This document shows positions 38,544 to 48,435 of a stretch of 64,000 bases of DNA, piece after piece (positions within the stretch are counted from its first letter, which is position 1; each line of letters begins with the position of its first letter). The DNA lies in the NCBI GenBank assembly GCA_024400305.1, contig JAKSMX010000008.1, positions 1-64,000 of the forward strand, given 5' to 3'. This DNA is from Bacteroidales bacterium (GTDB taxonomy: Bacteria; Bacteroidota; Bacteroidia; Bacteroidales; F082). The notes beneath the pieces were generated by a model, which saw only the letters and a list, made by a program, of their open reading frames with translations, did not search any database and was not told the origin of the DNA. A program made the position numbers and the translations under genes.

Positions 38544-41045
38544 ATGTTTAAGATAAGTTGGGATAAAGAAACCGGAGGTGTGCGCTTGTCGAGCAAAATT
38601 GAGCCCGACACGCTTGGAGTGTCTCCACGCCCTGTTTTCTTTGAAGAATTGGATTTGTTGAAACTTGACAAACTCGGCTGGAAATACCCACATTGTCAGG
38701 AACCATTATTGTGGGCATGCAACAAACAATATTTTTATCGTGGCGAATTGATGTTTGAAGCCAAGGGTGCAAACGTTTATGATCCTGCAACGGTAGTTTT
38801 TCAGGATGGAAAAGAGACAGCAGAACTTGTGCCTGTTGATGTAAAGGAAATGCTTGAACGCTGCAAAAACGAAATGTTCTTGCTTGAGACGGAAGCCATA
38901 GAATTTATTCGTGATACGTATTTGCAATATGTCGATGCCAGCAAAAAAGTAGATACGATAAAGGCAAATCAAGTGGATTTTGAAACACTCGTTAGTCGAG
39001 TTTCAAAAGATCAGAAAAAGCAGATGGCCATTGTCAAGCAGGATTGCGACAGTTTTGACATCATGCCTCTTGAAGAAGCAAAAAACGCTGGTAAACGTAC
39101 ATACGTCACAACAAAGATTGATAAGTTTTTGGCCTCTTTTTCCGGTGGAAAAGACAGCCAGGTCGTGCTTGACCTATGCACGAGAGCCATCCCGCCACAA
39201 GCGTTTGAAGTAATTTATAGTGATACAGGCTACGAACTGCCGCCTTCGTTGGAACTTTATGAAGAAATAAAGAAACATTATCAGACTCTTTATCCAGAGC
39301 TTTCTTTCCGAATTGCCCGCAACCACGAAAGTGTGCTGAACTATTGGGATAAAATCGGCACACCGTCCGACACGCACCGTTGGTGTTGCTCTGTAATGAA
39401 AACAGCTCCTCTTTACAGGATGCTCAAAGTTGATGGGACAAACAAACAGGCAAAAGTACTGGCGTTTGAGGGTACGCGAGGAGAAGAGAGTTCACGCCGT
39501 TCCAACTATGAACGAATAGGAAAGGGAGTGAAACACAATAGCGTTATAAATGCAAGACCACTGATTTATTGGAATACAACAGAGGTTTTTCTCTATCTTT
39601 TGAAATATGATATTCCAATAAATAATGCTTATAGGGTGGGGAAACCACGTGTTGGCTGTTTGATTTGCCCTTTCTCGTCAGAATGGGATGATATGATTGT
39701 CAACACATGCTACCACGAGAATTTGAAGCCTTTTCTAACAAGGATAGAAAAGATAGCAAAAGACAGAGAGATTCCTAATCTAAATGAATATGTACAAAAT
39801 CATAGTTGGAAATTAAGAGCAAGCGGTAAGTTTATGAATTCCAACAAGAAAGTGGTTTTCACGCAAGATAAGGGTCATTTGGTTGGATATACAGAGAACT
39901 CAGCGACAAATATTGAGCTGTGGCTTCCTATACTAGGTCATTGTTATTTCGGAAAACAAGACAAAGTATTGAAAGGTGAGATCAAAACAAAGAAAAAAAC
40001 ATACACATTTGAAATTATTCAAAACGAAAAGAATGGTTTTGATTTTTCGTTTCAAAACATCAATGACATTCTAATCATTGGCGATATAAAAAGGATTATT
40101 TATAAATCAACATATTGCATACAGTGTGAAGCTTGTGAAGTTGAATGTCCTACTGGTGCGTTATATATTTATCCTAATATAAATATTGATTCATCCAAGT
40201 GCATTCATTGTAACAAATGTATTGATTTTCACGCTAAAGGATGTATTACAGCAGATTCATTAAATATGGCACAAACAGAGAAAACAAAACTAACTGGTAT
40301 TAGCGGTTATGGAACATTTGGATTAAGAGAAGAATGGCTTTCTGAGTATTTCATTGCACAAGATGCTTATTGGGAAAACAACTCATTAGGCAAAAAGCAA
40401 GTTCCATCATTCAAAACTTGGCTCAAAGATGCCGACATTGTTGATGCAAAAGGGGATATCACACACTTAGGCAAATTATTGACTGATACGTATATAGATA
40501 ATCCATTATTAGTGTGGGAAATTATATGGATAAACCTTGCTACGAACTCCGCACTCATAAAATGGTTCATTGAAAAAGTTGAAATCAATACAGTGTATTC
40601 AAAACAAGTTTTGCAAGAATTTTATGCAAACGAATATACCGAAGGTCAAACAACATTTGAATATGCCGTAGGAGCATTGTTCAATTTTTTATCATCAACG
40701 CCAATAGGTAATGTTATTAATCAAAAACTTGATTTCAATAAAAACGAATATAAACGAGACACATATTCAGACCTTTCCAGAGAAGCGATAGCCTATTCCT
40801 TGTATAAATTTGCAGAGAATCAAGGAATAAAATCATTCCGTGTCAGCGATTTGTATAATGATGAATGTAATGGCGGCCCTTATCGTGAATTTGGAATTAG
40901 CAAGGCCGATTTGGAAAAAGCCTTGCGTTCGCTCAATTCCGAGAACAATCGCGTGCTTACCGCCGAACTTAACATGGGCTTGGACCACATATCATTACGT
41001 GAAGATTTGAATGCCATTTCAGCATTGGAAATATTGACCAAATAA
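38544..41045 (+). CDS. brxP: BrxP-like PAPS-reductase/ATP-pyrophosphatase with ferredoxin motif
   Basis: 833 residues. The adenylating PP-loop SFSGGKDS is at residues 198-205. Conserved cysteines occur in HRWCCSV (281-282) and GCLICPF. A [4Fe-4S] ferredoxin motif CIQCEACEVECP starts at residue 525, followed by a second, irregular cluster (CIHCNKCIDF...C). The C-terminal ~240 residues start with GYGTFGLREEWL, resembling DUF4007. Related DndC proteins put sulphur into DNA, and type 4 BREX loci carry this gene (brxP) in place of a methyltransferase. I infer a role in DNA modification or sulphur chemistry for self-recognition. The next gene starts at the following base. Confidence 0.88.
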   Translation: MFKISWDKETGGVRLSSKIEPDTLGVSPRPVFFEELDLLKLDKLGWKYPHCQEPLLWACNKQYFYRGELMFEAKGANVYDPATVVFQDGKETAELVPVDVKEMLERCKNEMFLLETEAIEFIRDTYLQYVDASKKVDTIKANQVDFETLVSRVSKDQKKQMAIVKQDCDSFDIMPLEEAKNAGKRTYVTTKIDKFLASFSGGKDSQVVLDLCTRAIPPQAFEVIYSDTGYELPPSLELYEEIKKHYQTLYPELSFRIARNHESVLNYWDKIGTPSDTHRWCCSVMKTAPLYRMLKVDGTNKQAKVLAFEGTRGEESSRRSNYERIGKGVKHNSVINARPLIYWNTTEVFLYLLKYDIPINNAYRVGKPRVGCLICPFSSEWDDMIVNTCYHENLKPFLTRIEKIAKDREIPNLNEYVQNHSWKLRASGKFMNSNKKVVFTQDKGHLVGYTENSATNIELWLPILGHCYFGKQDKVLKGEIKTKKKTYTFEIIQNEKNGFDFSFQNINDILIIGDIKRIIYKSTYCIQCEACEVECPTGALYIYPNINIDSSKCIHCNKCIDFHAKGCITADSLNMAQTEKTKLTGISGYGTFGLREEWLSEYFIAQDAYWENNSLGKKQVPSFKTWLKDADIVDAKGDITHLGKLLTDTYIDNPLLVWEIIWINLATNSALIKWFIEKVEINTVYSKQVLQEFYANEYTEGQTTFEYAVGALFNFLSSTPIGNVINQKLDFNKNEYKRDTYSDLSREAIAYSLYKFAENQGIKSFRVSDLYNDECNGGPYREFGISKADLEKALRSLNSENNRVLTAELNMGLDHISLREDLNAISALEILTK

Positions 41046-42443
41046 ATGATTACACCTATGCAGATTGACATGAAAGAGAACCAGCAAACAGAATTCAAAC
41101 AGACGTGGCACGATGAGTACCTCAAATGGATTTGCGGTTTTGCCAACGCCGAAGGTGGAAAAATCCTTATCGGTGTGAACGACGATGGCACTATCTGCGG
41201 CGTTAACGATGCCAAACGCCTTATGGAGGACATCCCAAATAAGGTAAAGAACGCACTCGCCATTGTGCCACATGTCAGTCTGCTGGAAAAAGACAGACTG
41301 GAGTACATTGAGATATCCATTTCTCCATATCCATTCCCTGTAAGCTATGGTGGCAGGTATTATATGCGTTCGGGGGCGACAAACCAGCTGCTGAACGGGC
41401 AGGCTCTTGATGCCTTTATCCTTAGGAAACAGGGCATCACATGGGACAGTATTCCCGTAACACAACTGCAATTTTCCGATATTGACGGACTTGCTGTAAG
41501 ATACTTCGTGCGTCTGGCCACTAAGAAAGGCAGGATTGACAGCGACATTGCCTCCGAAGAAACCGAACAACTGCTCAAAAAGCTAAATCTGTACAAAAAC
41601 GGCTTCTGGACAACTGCGGCAGCCCTTCTCTTCACCGAGAATCCCGAACGGTATATTGGCGGTTCGTATGTAAAAATCGCCTTTTTCGAAAACGATGCCG
41701 ACATTCTTTATATGGACGAAGTGCATGGTCCTCTGTTGCAACAAGCCGACGAAACCATAGATGTCATCATGAAGAAATATCTGAAAGCCCGTATTTCCTA
41801 CGATGGCATCCACCGAGTCGAGCGTTATCCTTTCCCCGAAGATGCCCTGCGCGAAGCGGTGCTCAATGCCATTGTACACAAGGACTATGCCCGCCAAATC
41901 CCCATACAGATTCGCGTGTATGTCGACAAAATCATGATTTTCAACGATTGTCAACTTTCTGCTTACTGGACGGACAAAACATTGAAACAAAGCCACAAAA
42001 GTGAACCATACAACCCAAACATTGCCCATGTGTTTTATCTTTCGGGACATGTGGAAAGCTGGGGCCGTGGCATCGACAAGATATGTAAGTCATGCTCTAT
42101 ACACGGCATCCCATTGCCGGAATACAATGTGCAAACCGAAGAAATATGTGTTACTTTCAGGACATCCGACGAGTACTTGAATGGCGCTAAGGGAACAACC
42201 GACTTCCCAAAGGATTCCCAAAGGATTCCCAAAGAAGTTCCCAAAGAAATTTCCGAATCAGTCCGCAGAACGTATGATGCGATTGCTGAAAATCCCCGAC
42301 TCACAATCAAGGAACTATCTGAAAAACTTGGAATTTCGGACAGAACAATCAAAAAACACATTGCGTACTTAAAAGAAGAAGGTCTTATAGAAAGGGTCGG
42401 AGGCAAGACGCACGGACACTGGCGAGTAAAGCCTATAAAGTAA
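41046..42443 (+). CDS. AlbA_2 (Schlafen-like) ATP-binding protein with C-terminal HTH
   Basis: 465 residues. The AlbA_2 domain is at ~12-125 (QTEFKQTW, ICGFANAEGGKILIGV, RYYMRSGATNQ). A GHKL-type ATPase region follows at ~260-370 (REAVLNAIVHKDYA, SWGRGIDKIC). A Pro/Lys linker with the repeated word (R)IPKEVPKE precedes a winged HTH (~410-460: NPRLTIKELSEKLGISDRTI, KHIAYLKEEGLIERVG). This architecture is common in putative transcription regulators. Its place between brxP and brxC, with no gap on the left and 34 bases on the right, suggests a role in controlling or assisting the BREX-like system. An alternative start is at MKENQQ (residue 9). Confidence 0.85.
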   Translation: MITPMQIDMKENQQTEFKQTWHDEYLKWICGFANAEGGKILIGVNDDGTICGVNDAKRLMEDIPNKVKNALAIVPHVSLLEKDRLEYIEISISPYPFPVSYGGRYYMRSGATNQLLNGQALDAFILRKQGITWDSIPVTQLQFSDIDGLAVRYFVRLATKKGRIDSDIASEETEQLLKKLNLYKNGFWTTAAALLFTENPERYIGGSYVKIAFFENDADILYMDEVHGPLLQQADETIDVIMKKYLKARISYDGIHRVERYPFPEDALREAVLNAIVHKDYARQIPIQIRVYVDKIMIFNDCQLSAYWTDKTLKQSHKSEPYNPNIAHVFYLSGHVESWGRGIDKICKSCSIHGIPLPEYNVQTEEICVTFRTSDEYLNGAKGTTDFPKDSQRIPKEVPKEISESVRRTYDAIAENPRLTIKELSEKLGISDRTIKKHIAYLKEEGLIERVGGKTHGHWRVKPIK

Positions 42444-42477
42444 ACGAAAAACAAAAGGAATTAGAAATAAAGAAGAT

Positions 42478-45400
42478 ATGGCAACAAAATATTCCGATAT
42501 AATCACAATTCGTGAAGGTAAACCTGCCTATAACATTACAAATGAAGAAGACGGCCAGTGGACAAGTTTCATTGCAAACAAACAGTTCAATGACATTCTG
42601 AAAACTGTTATTAAATCGGTAAGAAACACTGATATTGACGCACACCGTTCTTTCTGGATTTCGGGCACATACGGAACTGGCAAAAGCCACGCAGGAGCTG
42701 TCATCAAACATTTGCTTTGTGATGAAGTGGAGCAAATCAGAGAATATGTGGATAATGAATACAAGGAAAAGGAATATGATTTGCTTCGCCAAGATATATA
42801 TTCTTTACGTCAAAGCAAACGATTGTTCCCGGTAATGCTTTATGGACAAAGCAATATATCACACAAGGAAGATCTGTCGCTCCAATTGCAGCGGGCCATA
42901 AGTGAAGCGCTGCAAAAGGCTTGCATTTCAATTACCGTAAAAACCGATTTCGATAATCTTGTTGAACACATTGAAAAGCAACCTGATTTGTGGAATCTGC
43001 TAATTGAAAAAAGCCCTCAATTAGCATCTGTTGCTCCGACAATCGAAAAACTGAAAAACAAACTGCAAAACAAAGACAATTCAACTTTTGCAAAAGTGGT
43101 TGAGGCGCAACGTAGCACAGGAATCGATATTCGTCTTGCAAACACTAAACTTGCAGAATGGTTTTTTGAAGTGCAAAACGAATTGGCAAGCCAAAAAGAC
43201 AAGTATGGTTACGACGGGCTGCTCGTTATTTGGGATGAATTTACAGATATTGCGGCTTCAGATATAGGACCAAGCCTATTAGTTGCCTTGCAGGAAATAG
43301 ATGAAAAAGTGATGAACAAAGAGAACAATTCATACTTTTTCTATATTTCACATCCTTCGGCATTGAATGGATTGGACAATCAGGAACGAGAAAAGACAAA
43401 GGGACGTTATCATTTTATGGAATATAAAATGGAAACGGTTTCGGCATTCAAGATTATGAGTCGCAAATTCCGTTTGGCAGATAATGCAACGGCAGAAGAA
43501 CAAGAGACAATCGCAAATAGGTTTTTTGCCAAACCCGGTTGCAATTCTTTGATTTCTTTGTTTGCCCCAGATTCAGCAAAACAGGAAGAAACCCAAAAGG
43601 ATTTGTTTAATCTTTTCCCTTTACATCCGAGTACGGCAAATCTTGCCACCTACTATGCCCGTGAAGTAGGTTCATCCAGCCGAAGCGTTTTTGAATTCAT
43701 CGGAAACAATGATGCAGTAAAAGTGTTTTTGAACGATGAAAATCATTTTCTCAATGGCGATGTAATTACGGCAGACTACCTTTGGGACTTTGTCCAGGAA
43801 GTGTTTAATGCCGATGTCTTGAAATATGGTGTGGTGACCGAACGCTATAATGCACGACATTTGGAAGTTGAAGCCAAAGGATATGAGTATTCGGCCGTCT
43901 TTAAAGGCATTTTGTTGCTCAATGCTTTGAACAACATTGCGGCAAGTGATACAGTTACTCCCACTGGCGGAAACATATTGAATTTGTTTACTGGAACTTT
44001 TATCGAGCCAATTCTTGATGAAATTCTTGTATACTTTGATGAACACAGTATCATCCAGCGTTTGCCAGGAGATGACAACGGATTGTATTCCATTCAGTTT
44101 TCTGCGTTACCGACAAAAGAAATCCAAGATGAAAAAGATAATCTGAAAAACAGCGAATTTAAATATACAGAAAAACTGTTGAATTTCAATGATGTTCAAG
44201 TCCGCAAAATCATAGATGGTTGGTTGTCAAATGTTATTCGCCAATATCAATACAATATTTTCTCACAAAACACCAACGAGTCATTGCTTCTGAACCAGAT
44301 TGAAAACAGTCACAAACAAGCAAAACCATACGAGCTGTTTTTAGCAATGCTTTTCGGGAAAAATCTTAACGAAGTGAATGCTCTTAGAGAAATTGCAAAT
44401 AACAATTCTTCTGACGAGCGATTTGCGAACGTAGTGTTTGTGGTGTTTGAAGAACCTTTTAGTGATAAAAACTACGAAAGATTCATCGAGTTTATGGCAA
44501 ATTCCAAATGTGCAGGGAAATACAATCAGACGGAGCAGCAGAAAACGCATCGGGAAAATGCTTTTTCTCTTGTGAAGGATTGGCTATTTTCCGTCAGACG
44601 CAACAATTTCACATATTATTTGAGGGGAGAAAAAGGATTCGGTTCCACACAGAAAATCACCAGTACAATAAATGAGGATATAACAACAAAGATATTTTCC
44701 AAGGGTCCGGAAACGATTACGTTTTTGCGCAGAGTTCCCAATACGTTCTGGAAGAAACAGTCAAGCAAGACTATGGCTGACAACTTCTTGTCTTTTTCAA
44801 CAAAGCAGGAAATTCTTGACAAATGTACTGGTCCCATGCAGCCGATACGTTTCGTTTTGCAAGACATGGTAAACGAAAATCTGGAATGGGTTGATGGTGC
44901 AGATACGAATCACCCATTATATGTCATTTCAAATTTTATTGACAACAAGTTCAAGCATACTTCCAAAAGCGAGCAATTTAATATGGGCGAAAGGTTGAAG
45001 GAACTTTCGTATCCGCCATACGGTTTGTATCAATCCTACGCTTCCATGGGTATGGTCGCATTTGCCATGCGGAAATGGATAAAGCAAATTTTTGATTTGA
45101 ATGGCAAACCACGTGATGTCAAAAATATGGTGGATGATGTTGTTGAGCTGTTTAATGCTTGGGAAAAAGACAAAGAAAGTAACAAACTGGATTTCCGTTT
45201 TGAGACTAAAGAAAGCCGTAACGTTTGTGATACCATAGTCAAAACATTCAAACTCAATAATCTAAAAGGCTATTCAGACATTAGTAGTTTGACAGATGCC
45301 CGCAACGCCTTTAAGTATGGTTACTTGGCTGAAAAGGGATTCCCACTGTGGTCGCTGAAATACGCTGATGAAAACATCAAAGATGGAATAAAAACACTTT

Positions 45401-46032
45401 TAGACAACCTGCTGCGTATCATAGCCACCGACAACACCCGTGACCCGAAGTTGTTAGACGACACATTGAATGGTTTCCACAACTATAAATTTGAATTGTC
45501 GAATTATCTGAATGAGGCGGACTCTTTCAAAAAAGGATTTGAAAACTATTTGTTGCAATTGCCTAATATCAAATTCCAAGTCAGTGAGTTTGACGAAGCG
45601 TTTGACTATTTGGAACATCATCTGCAAAACTCGAAAGGACTATGGAGTGAAGAGGAAGTGTCAAAAGAAATCAGCAATTGGAGGGCGTACAAATCACGCG
45701 AAGAAACAGTCAAAATCACTCTGGAGTTAATTGCCAAAATTGACGACATTGAAGAATGTAGCAAATATTTAGTTCATGGTGACGAAAGGATTGTTGAAGC
45801 GGCAAAGAAACGCATTGAATATTTGAAACTGCTTGCACCTCAGCCGCAGCCCAAATCTCAACCTCAGCCGCCTACTCCAACGAATCAATTTCACCAAAAG
45901 CGGTCAAATGCCATCAGCAAGGTTCAACGCATTTCTGATGTCAGCAAGGCTCGTGAACTTTTGAAGAAGATTTGCGAAGATGACAGTGTGGCAGAAAGAA
46001 TTATTGACATAATAAACAACTACGATGCGTAA
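42478..46032 (+). CDS. brxC: BrxC/PglY-like large P-loop ATPase
   Basis: 1184 residues. Walker A is GTYGTGKSH (63-71) and Walker B LLVIWDEF (248-255), in an N-terminal ATPase domain. The remaining ~800 residues are helical and contain no enzyme signature I recognise; a Pro/Gln-rich stretch (QPQPKSQPQPPTPT) lies near residue 1130 before a final helical hairpin. Size, motif spacing and the position directly before pglZ fit BrxC/PglY, the core ATPase of BREX defence. The 3' end overlaps pglZ by eight bases, so they are translationally coupled. Base composition is AT-rich compared with the flanking chromosome. Confidence 0.85.
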   Translation: MATKYSDIITIREGKPAYNITNEEDGQWTSFIANKQFNDILKTVIKSVRNTDIDAHRSFWISGTYGTGKSHAGAVIKHLLCDEVEQIREYVDNEYKEKEYDLLRQDIYSLRQSKRLFPVMLYGQSNISHKEDLSLQLQRAISEALQKACISITVKTDFDNLVEHIEKQPDLWNLLIEKSPQLASVAPTIEKLKNKLQNKDNSTFAKVVEAQRSTGIDIRLANTKLAEWFFEVQNELASQKDKYGYDGLLVIWDEFTDIAASDIGPSLLVALQEIDEKVMNKENNSYFFYISHPSALNGLDNQEREKTKGRYHFMEYKMETVSAFKIMSRKFRLADNATAEEQETIANRFFAKPGCNSLISLFAPDSAKQEETQKDLFNLFPLHPSTANLATYYAREVGSSSRSVFEFIGNNDAVKVFLNDENHFLNGDVITADYLWDFVQEVFNADVLKYGVVTERYNARHLEVEAKGYEYSAVFKGILLLNALNNIAASDTVTPTGGNILNLFTGTFIEPILDEILVYFDEHSIIQRLPGDDNGLYSIQFSALPTKEIQDEKDNLKNSEFKYTEKLLNFNDVQVRKIIDGWLSNVIRQYQYNIFSQNTNESLLLNQIENSHKQAKPYELFLAMLFGKNLNEVNALREIANNNSSDERFANVVFVVFEEPFSDKNYERFIEFMANSKCAGKYNQTEQQKTHRENAFSLVKDWLFSVRRNNFTYYLRGEKGFGSTQKITSTINEDITTKIFSKGPETITFLRRVPNTFWKKQSSKTMADNFLSFSTKQEILDKCTGPMQPIRFVLQDMVNENLEWVDGADTNHPLYVISNFIDNKFKHTSKSEQFNMGERLKELSYPPYGLYQSYASMGMVAFAMRKWIKQIFDLNGKPRDVKNMVDDVVELFNAWEKDKESNKLDFRFETKESRNVCDTIVKTFKLNNLKGYSDISSLTDARNAFKYGYLAEKGFPLWSLKYADENIKDGIKTLLDNLLRIIATDNTRDPKLLDDTLNGFHNYKFELSNYLNEADSFKKGFENYLLQLPNIKFQVSEFDEAFDYLEHHLQNSKGLWSEEEVSKEISNWRAYKSREETVKITLELIAKIDDIEECSKYLVHGDERIVEAAKKRIEYLKLLAPQPQPKSQPQPPTPTNQFHQKRSNAISKVQRISDVSKARELLKKICEDDSVAERIIDIINNYDA

Positions 46033-48424
46033 CGATTTTTCTAATTTTGAGGACTTAATAAACCACGTCAGATTAGACAAAGAATTGTCCGGAGTTGCAT
46101 CAGGGACCGCCAACCGTTTTCCTGTGCGTTTCGTGCTGTTTGATAATTTTCAGGATTCATATCGCTTCGTTTCTTATGTTCAGGAGCAGGGCTGCCATTT
46201 CAAAAATGTAAATGATTGGATGGATAGTGATTATCCTGATACGATTCTAACCTATAGTGAATTGTCAAACAGCATTTTGGATTATGCAGTTTCATACAAC
46301 GACGACTGCATAATCACTCCGTTTTCTGAATTGGCAAGATTTTATAATAATGAAAGGTCAGCGAAAGAGTTTGATGCGCTTGTTAAAACAATCAAAGGAA
46401 TTGAAAACAACAGCCAGGCGGTCGCGAAAAACCGTCGTATTTACATTCCCATTGTCGGTCTTGAAGGAAAGATGTCTTTGTTTGAAAATGACTCCCAATG
46501 TACCGTGTGGTATTTGAAAAATGCTGACAAGAGCTTTACATACGACCTTATATTAACAAATGGCACAACATACGGTATTTGTGATTTGTCGATGTTCAAC
46601 GTTGCGCATTCCGTAAATGAATGGCTCAATGTGTGGAAGGCTCAACCTGCTGTAAAACCATTGATAATTTGTACTTCTCCAGCTATATTTGCCAATGCTC
46701 AATATGCAAAGCCAGACAATGCGTTTTATTTCATCACGTGTCCATCCGCTTATGAATTTTTGACAAAAGGATTAAAACTGGATTTTGGAAAAATTGAATA
46801 CAAACCTACAGATGAGCAACATTGGCAAAGATTAGCTCAAGAAATTACCGATATTAAATCTTTTTCATTTGAGAAGTTTTTCAATTCATATTTCCATATC
46901 GACAATCTTTCCGATTACAATGTTTTCCTCAAAACGTGGTTTGAATGCAATGATGATTTTGAAAAATGGCTGCTTACGACCTATTACAATGAAAAGTTCT
47001 GCCAGGAAGGTTATATTTGCCGAGTAATTAACAAAATACAATGTTATACCAATAACGAATTCTTCTCAGCAATTGCATTAGAGATCTTCTCTCTTGACAA
47101 ATCTGATAATTATATAGAAGAAAGGTTGACTTGCTTGCAATCTGCCAAAGAACACAATGTTTTGTTGAGCCAAGAGACAGAAGTTATGCTTAAAGACGAA
47201 CTAAACAAGTTGGCTGAAGTGAATGGATATCCAACTGCAATTCGTTATTTTTCTCCTTTAACCAAGACAGAAAAACTTTTGGCAACAGAATGGTTCGCTC
47301 AAGGGAACATCTCAAAGAATAGTCTTCAATCATTCTTTCCAGATCTGTATAATTATCTTGAACCAAATTCGGGTGCTTCTCTATCTTGGATTAATAGTTA
47401 TTTCAATGCTTACAAGCAGGCAAAACTTGCCGACAGATATACTTCGGAAATAGCTGGTTATATCAAAGAAAAGAATGGTTCTGTATCAGCTTGTAATGAA
47501 TGGTATCAGCAATTGAAAACGACCAAGACAATTTTAAGCGGACGCTCGGATATAGATGTTTATTATTGGATTGACGGTCTTGGCGTTGATTGGATTCCGT
47601 ATATTCAAAAGTGTCTTGAGAAGAAGCAAAAAGACGGCATCTTTCTTAATGAAATTCATATAGCACGAGCTGCATATCCATCAACAACAGAAGTCAACAA
47701 AAAAGCTTTATTCGAGCTTTCAAACGGAACATTAAAGAAGTGTGGTGACCTGGATGCTCATGCCCACAAAAGCAACAAGTTCCCAAATTATATTCTTGAA
47801 GAGCTTGAGATAGTAAATAAGGCCATTGAAACAATAGTTTCAGAATATAATGGAAAGAAAATTGCCATTGTGTCAGACCATGGTCTTACGTCGCTTTCTC
47901 AACATTGTGATGGTTTGAATTTAGCCAGAGTAGAATCTGATCATCATGGTCGTTTGGCGTTTCGTAAAGATGGAAAGTGCGTTTCTTGCGAAGATTACAT
48001 TGTATGTGATGATGAGAAAACCATGTGCGCCCTAAATCATCAATCACTATGTGGGAAAGTACCCAACGGACAAAGTGCTCATGGCGGTTGTACGCCAGAG
48101 GAAATACTTGTCCCAATATTTGTTATTTCCTCCAAGAAAGATGCGGTTCAGTGGACGGCGACACTTTTAACAAAAACGCTGTCTGAATCTGCTCCAATCG
48201 TCAAGTATCAAATCAAAGGCATTAGTTCTATTGATATTCCTTATGTCAATTATAATGAAAAGCAATATATGCTATCTTCAAAAGGTGATAATGTTTATCA
48301 AAGCGAGAAACTATCATTAAGTCAGTCTGTAAAAACAATTGAACTTGTTATTTCAGGAACAAAGCAAACCGATACCATTGACATAAAACTTGGTGCCGAA
48401 GAAGACGATTTGTTTAACTTTTAA
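46025..48424 (+). CDS. pglZ: PglZ-domain protein (BREX)
   Basis: 799 residues. The alkaline-phosphatase-fold PglZ domain is in the C-terminal half: YYWIDGLGVDW (Asp 517), IAIVSDHGL (Asp 618-His 619) and AHGGCTPEEILVP (His 686) fit its metal ligands. The N-terminal ~500 residues are a helical region specific to the subgroup. PglZ is the hallmark of BREX/Pgl phage-defence systems and is required for their activity, probably acting on nucleic acid or a protein-linked phosphate. It overlaps brxC and is followed 11 bases later by brxL. Confidence 0.9.
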   Translation: MRNDFSNFEDLINHVRLDKELSGVASGTANRFPVRFVLFDNFQDSYRFVSYVQEQGCHFKNVNDWMDSDYPDTILTYSELSNSILDYAVSYNDDCIITPFSELARFYNNERSAKEFDALVKTIKGIENNSQAVAKNRRIYIPIVGLEGKMSLFENDSQCTVWYLKNADKSFTYDLILTNGTTYGICDLSMFNVAHSVNEWLNVWKAQPAVKPLIICTSPAIFANAQYAKPDNAFYFITCPSAYEFLTKGLKLDFGKIEYKPTDEQHWQRLAQEITDIKSFSFEKFFNSYFHIDNLSDYNVFLKTWFECNDDFEKWLLTTYYNEKFCQEGYICRVINKIQCYTNNEFFSAIALEIFSLDKSDNYIEERLTCLQSAKEHNVLLSQETEVMLKDELNKLAEVNGYPTAIRYFSPLTKTEKLLATEWFAQGNISKNSLQSFFPDLYNYLEPNSGASLSWINSYFNAYKQAKLADRYTSEIAGYIKEKNGSVSACNEWYQQLKTTKTILSGRSDIDVYYWIDGLGVDWIPYIQKCLEKKQKDGIFLNEIHIARAAYPSTTEVNKKALFELSNGTLKKCGDLDAHAHKSNKFPNYILEELEIVNKAIETIVSEYNGKKIAIVSDHGLTSLSQHCDGLNLARVESDHHGRLAFRKDGKCVSCEDYIVCDDEKTMCALNHQSLCGKVPNGQSAHGGCTPEEILVPIFVISSKKDAVQWTATLLTKTLSESAPIVKYQIKGISSIDIPYVNYNEKQYMLSSKGDNVYQSEKLSLSQSVKTIELVISGTKQTDTIDIKLGAEEDDLFNF

Positions 48425-48435
48425 TCAATGAAACA

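Noticed and set aside
42195-42260. Short DNA repeat CCCAAAGGATT/CCCAAAGAA as a separate repeat element
   Set aside because: It encodes the Pro-Lys linker between the ATPase and HTH domains of the AlbA_2 protein and is part of the gene.
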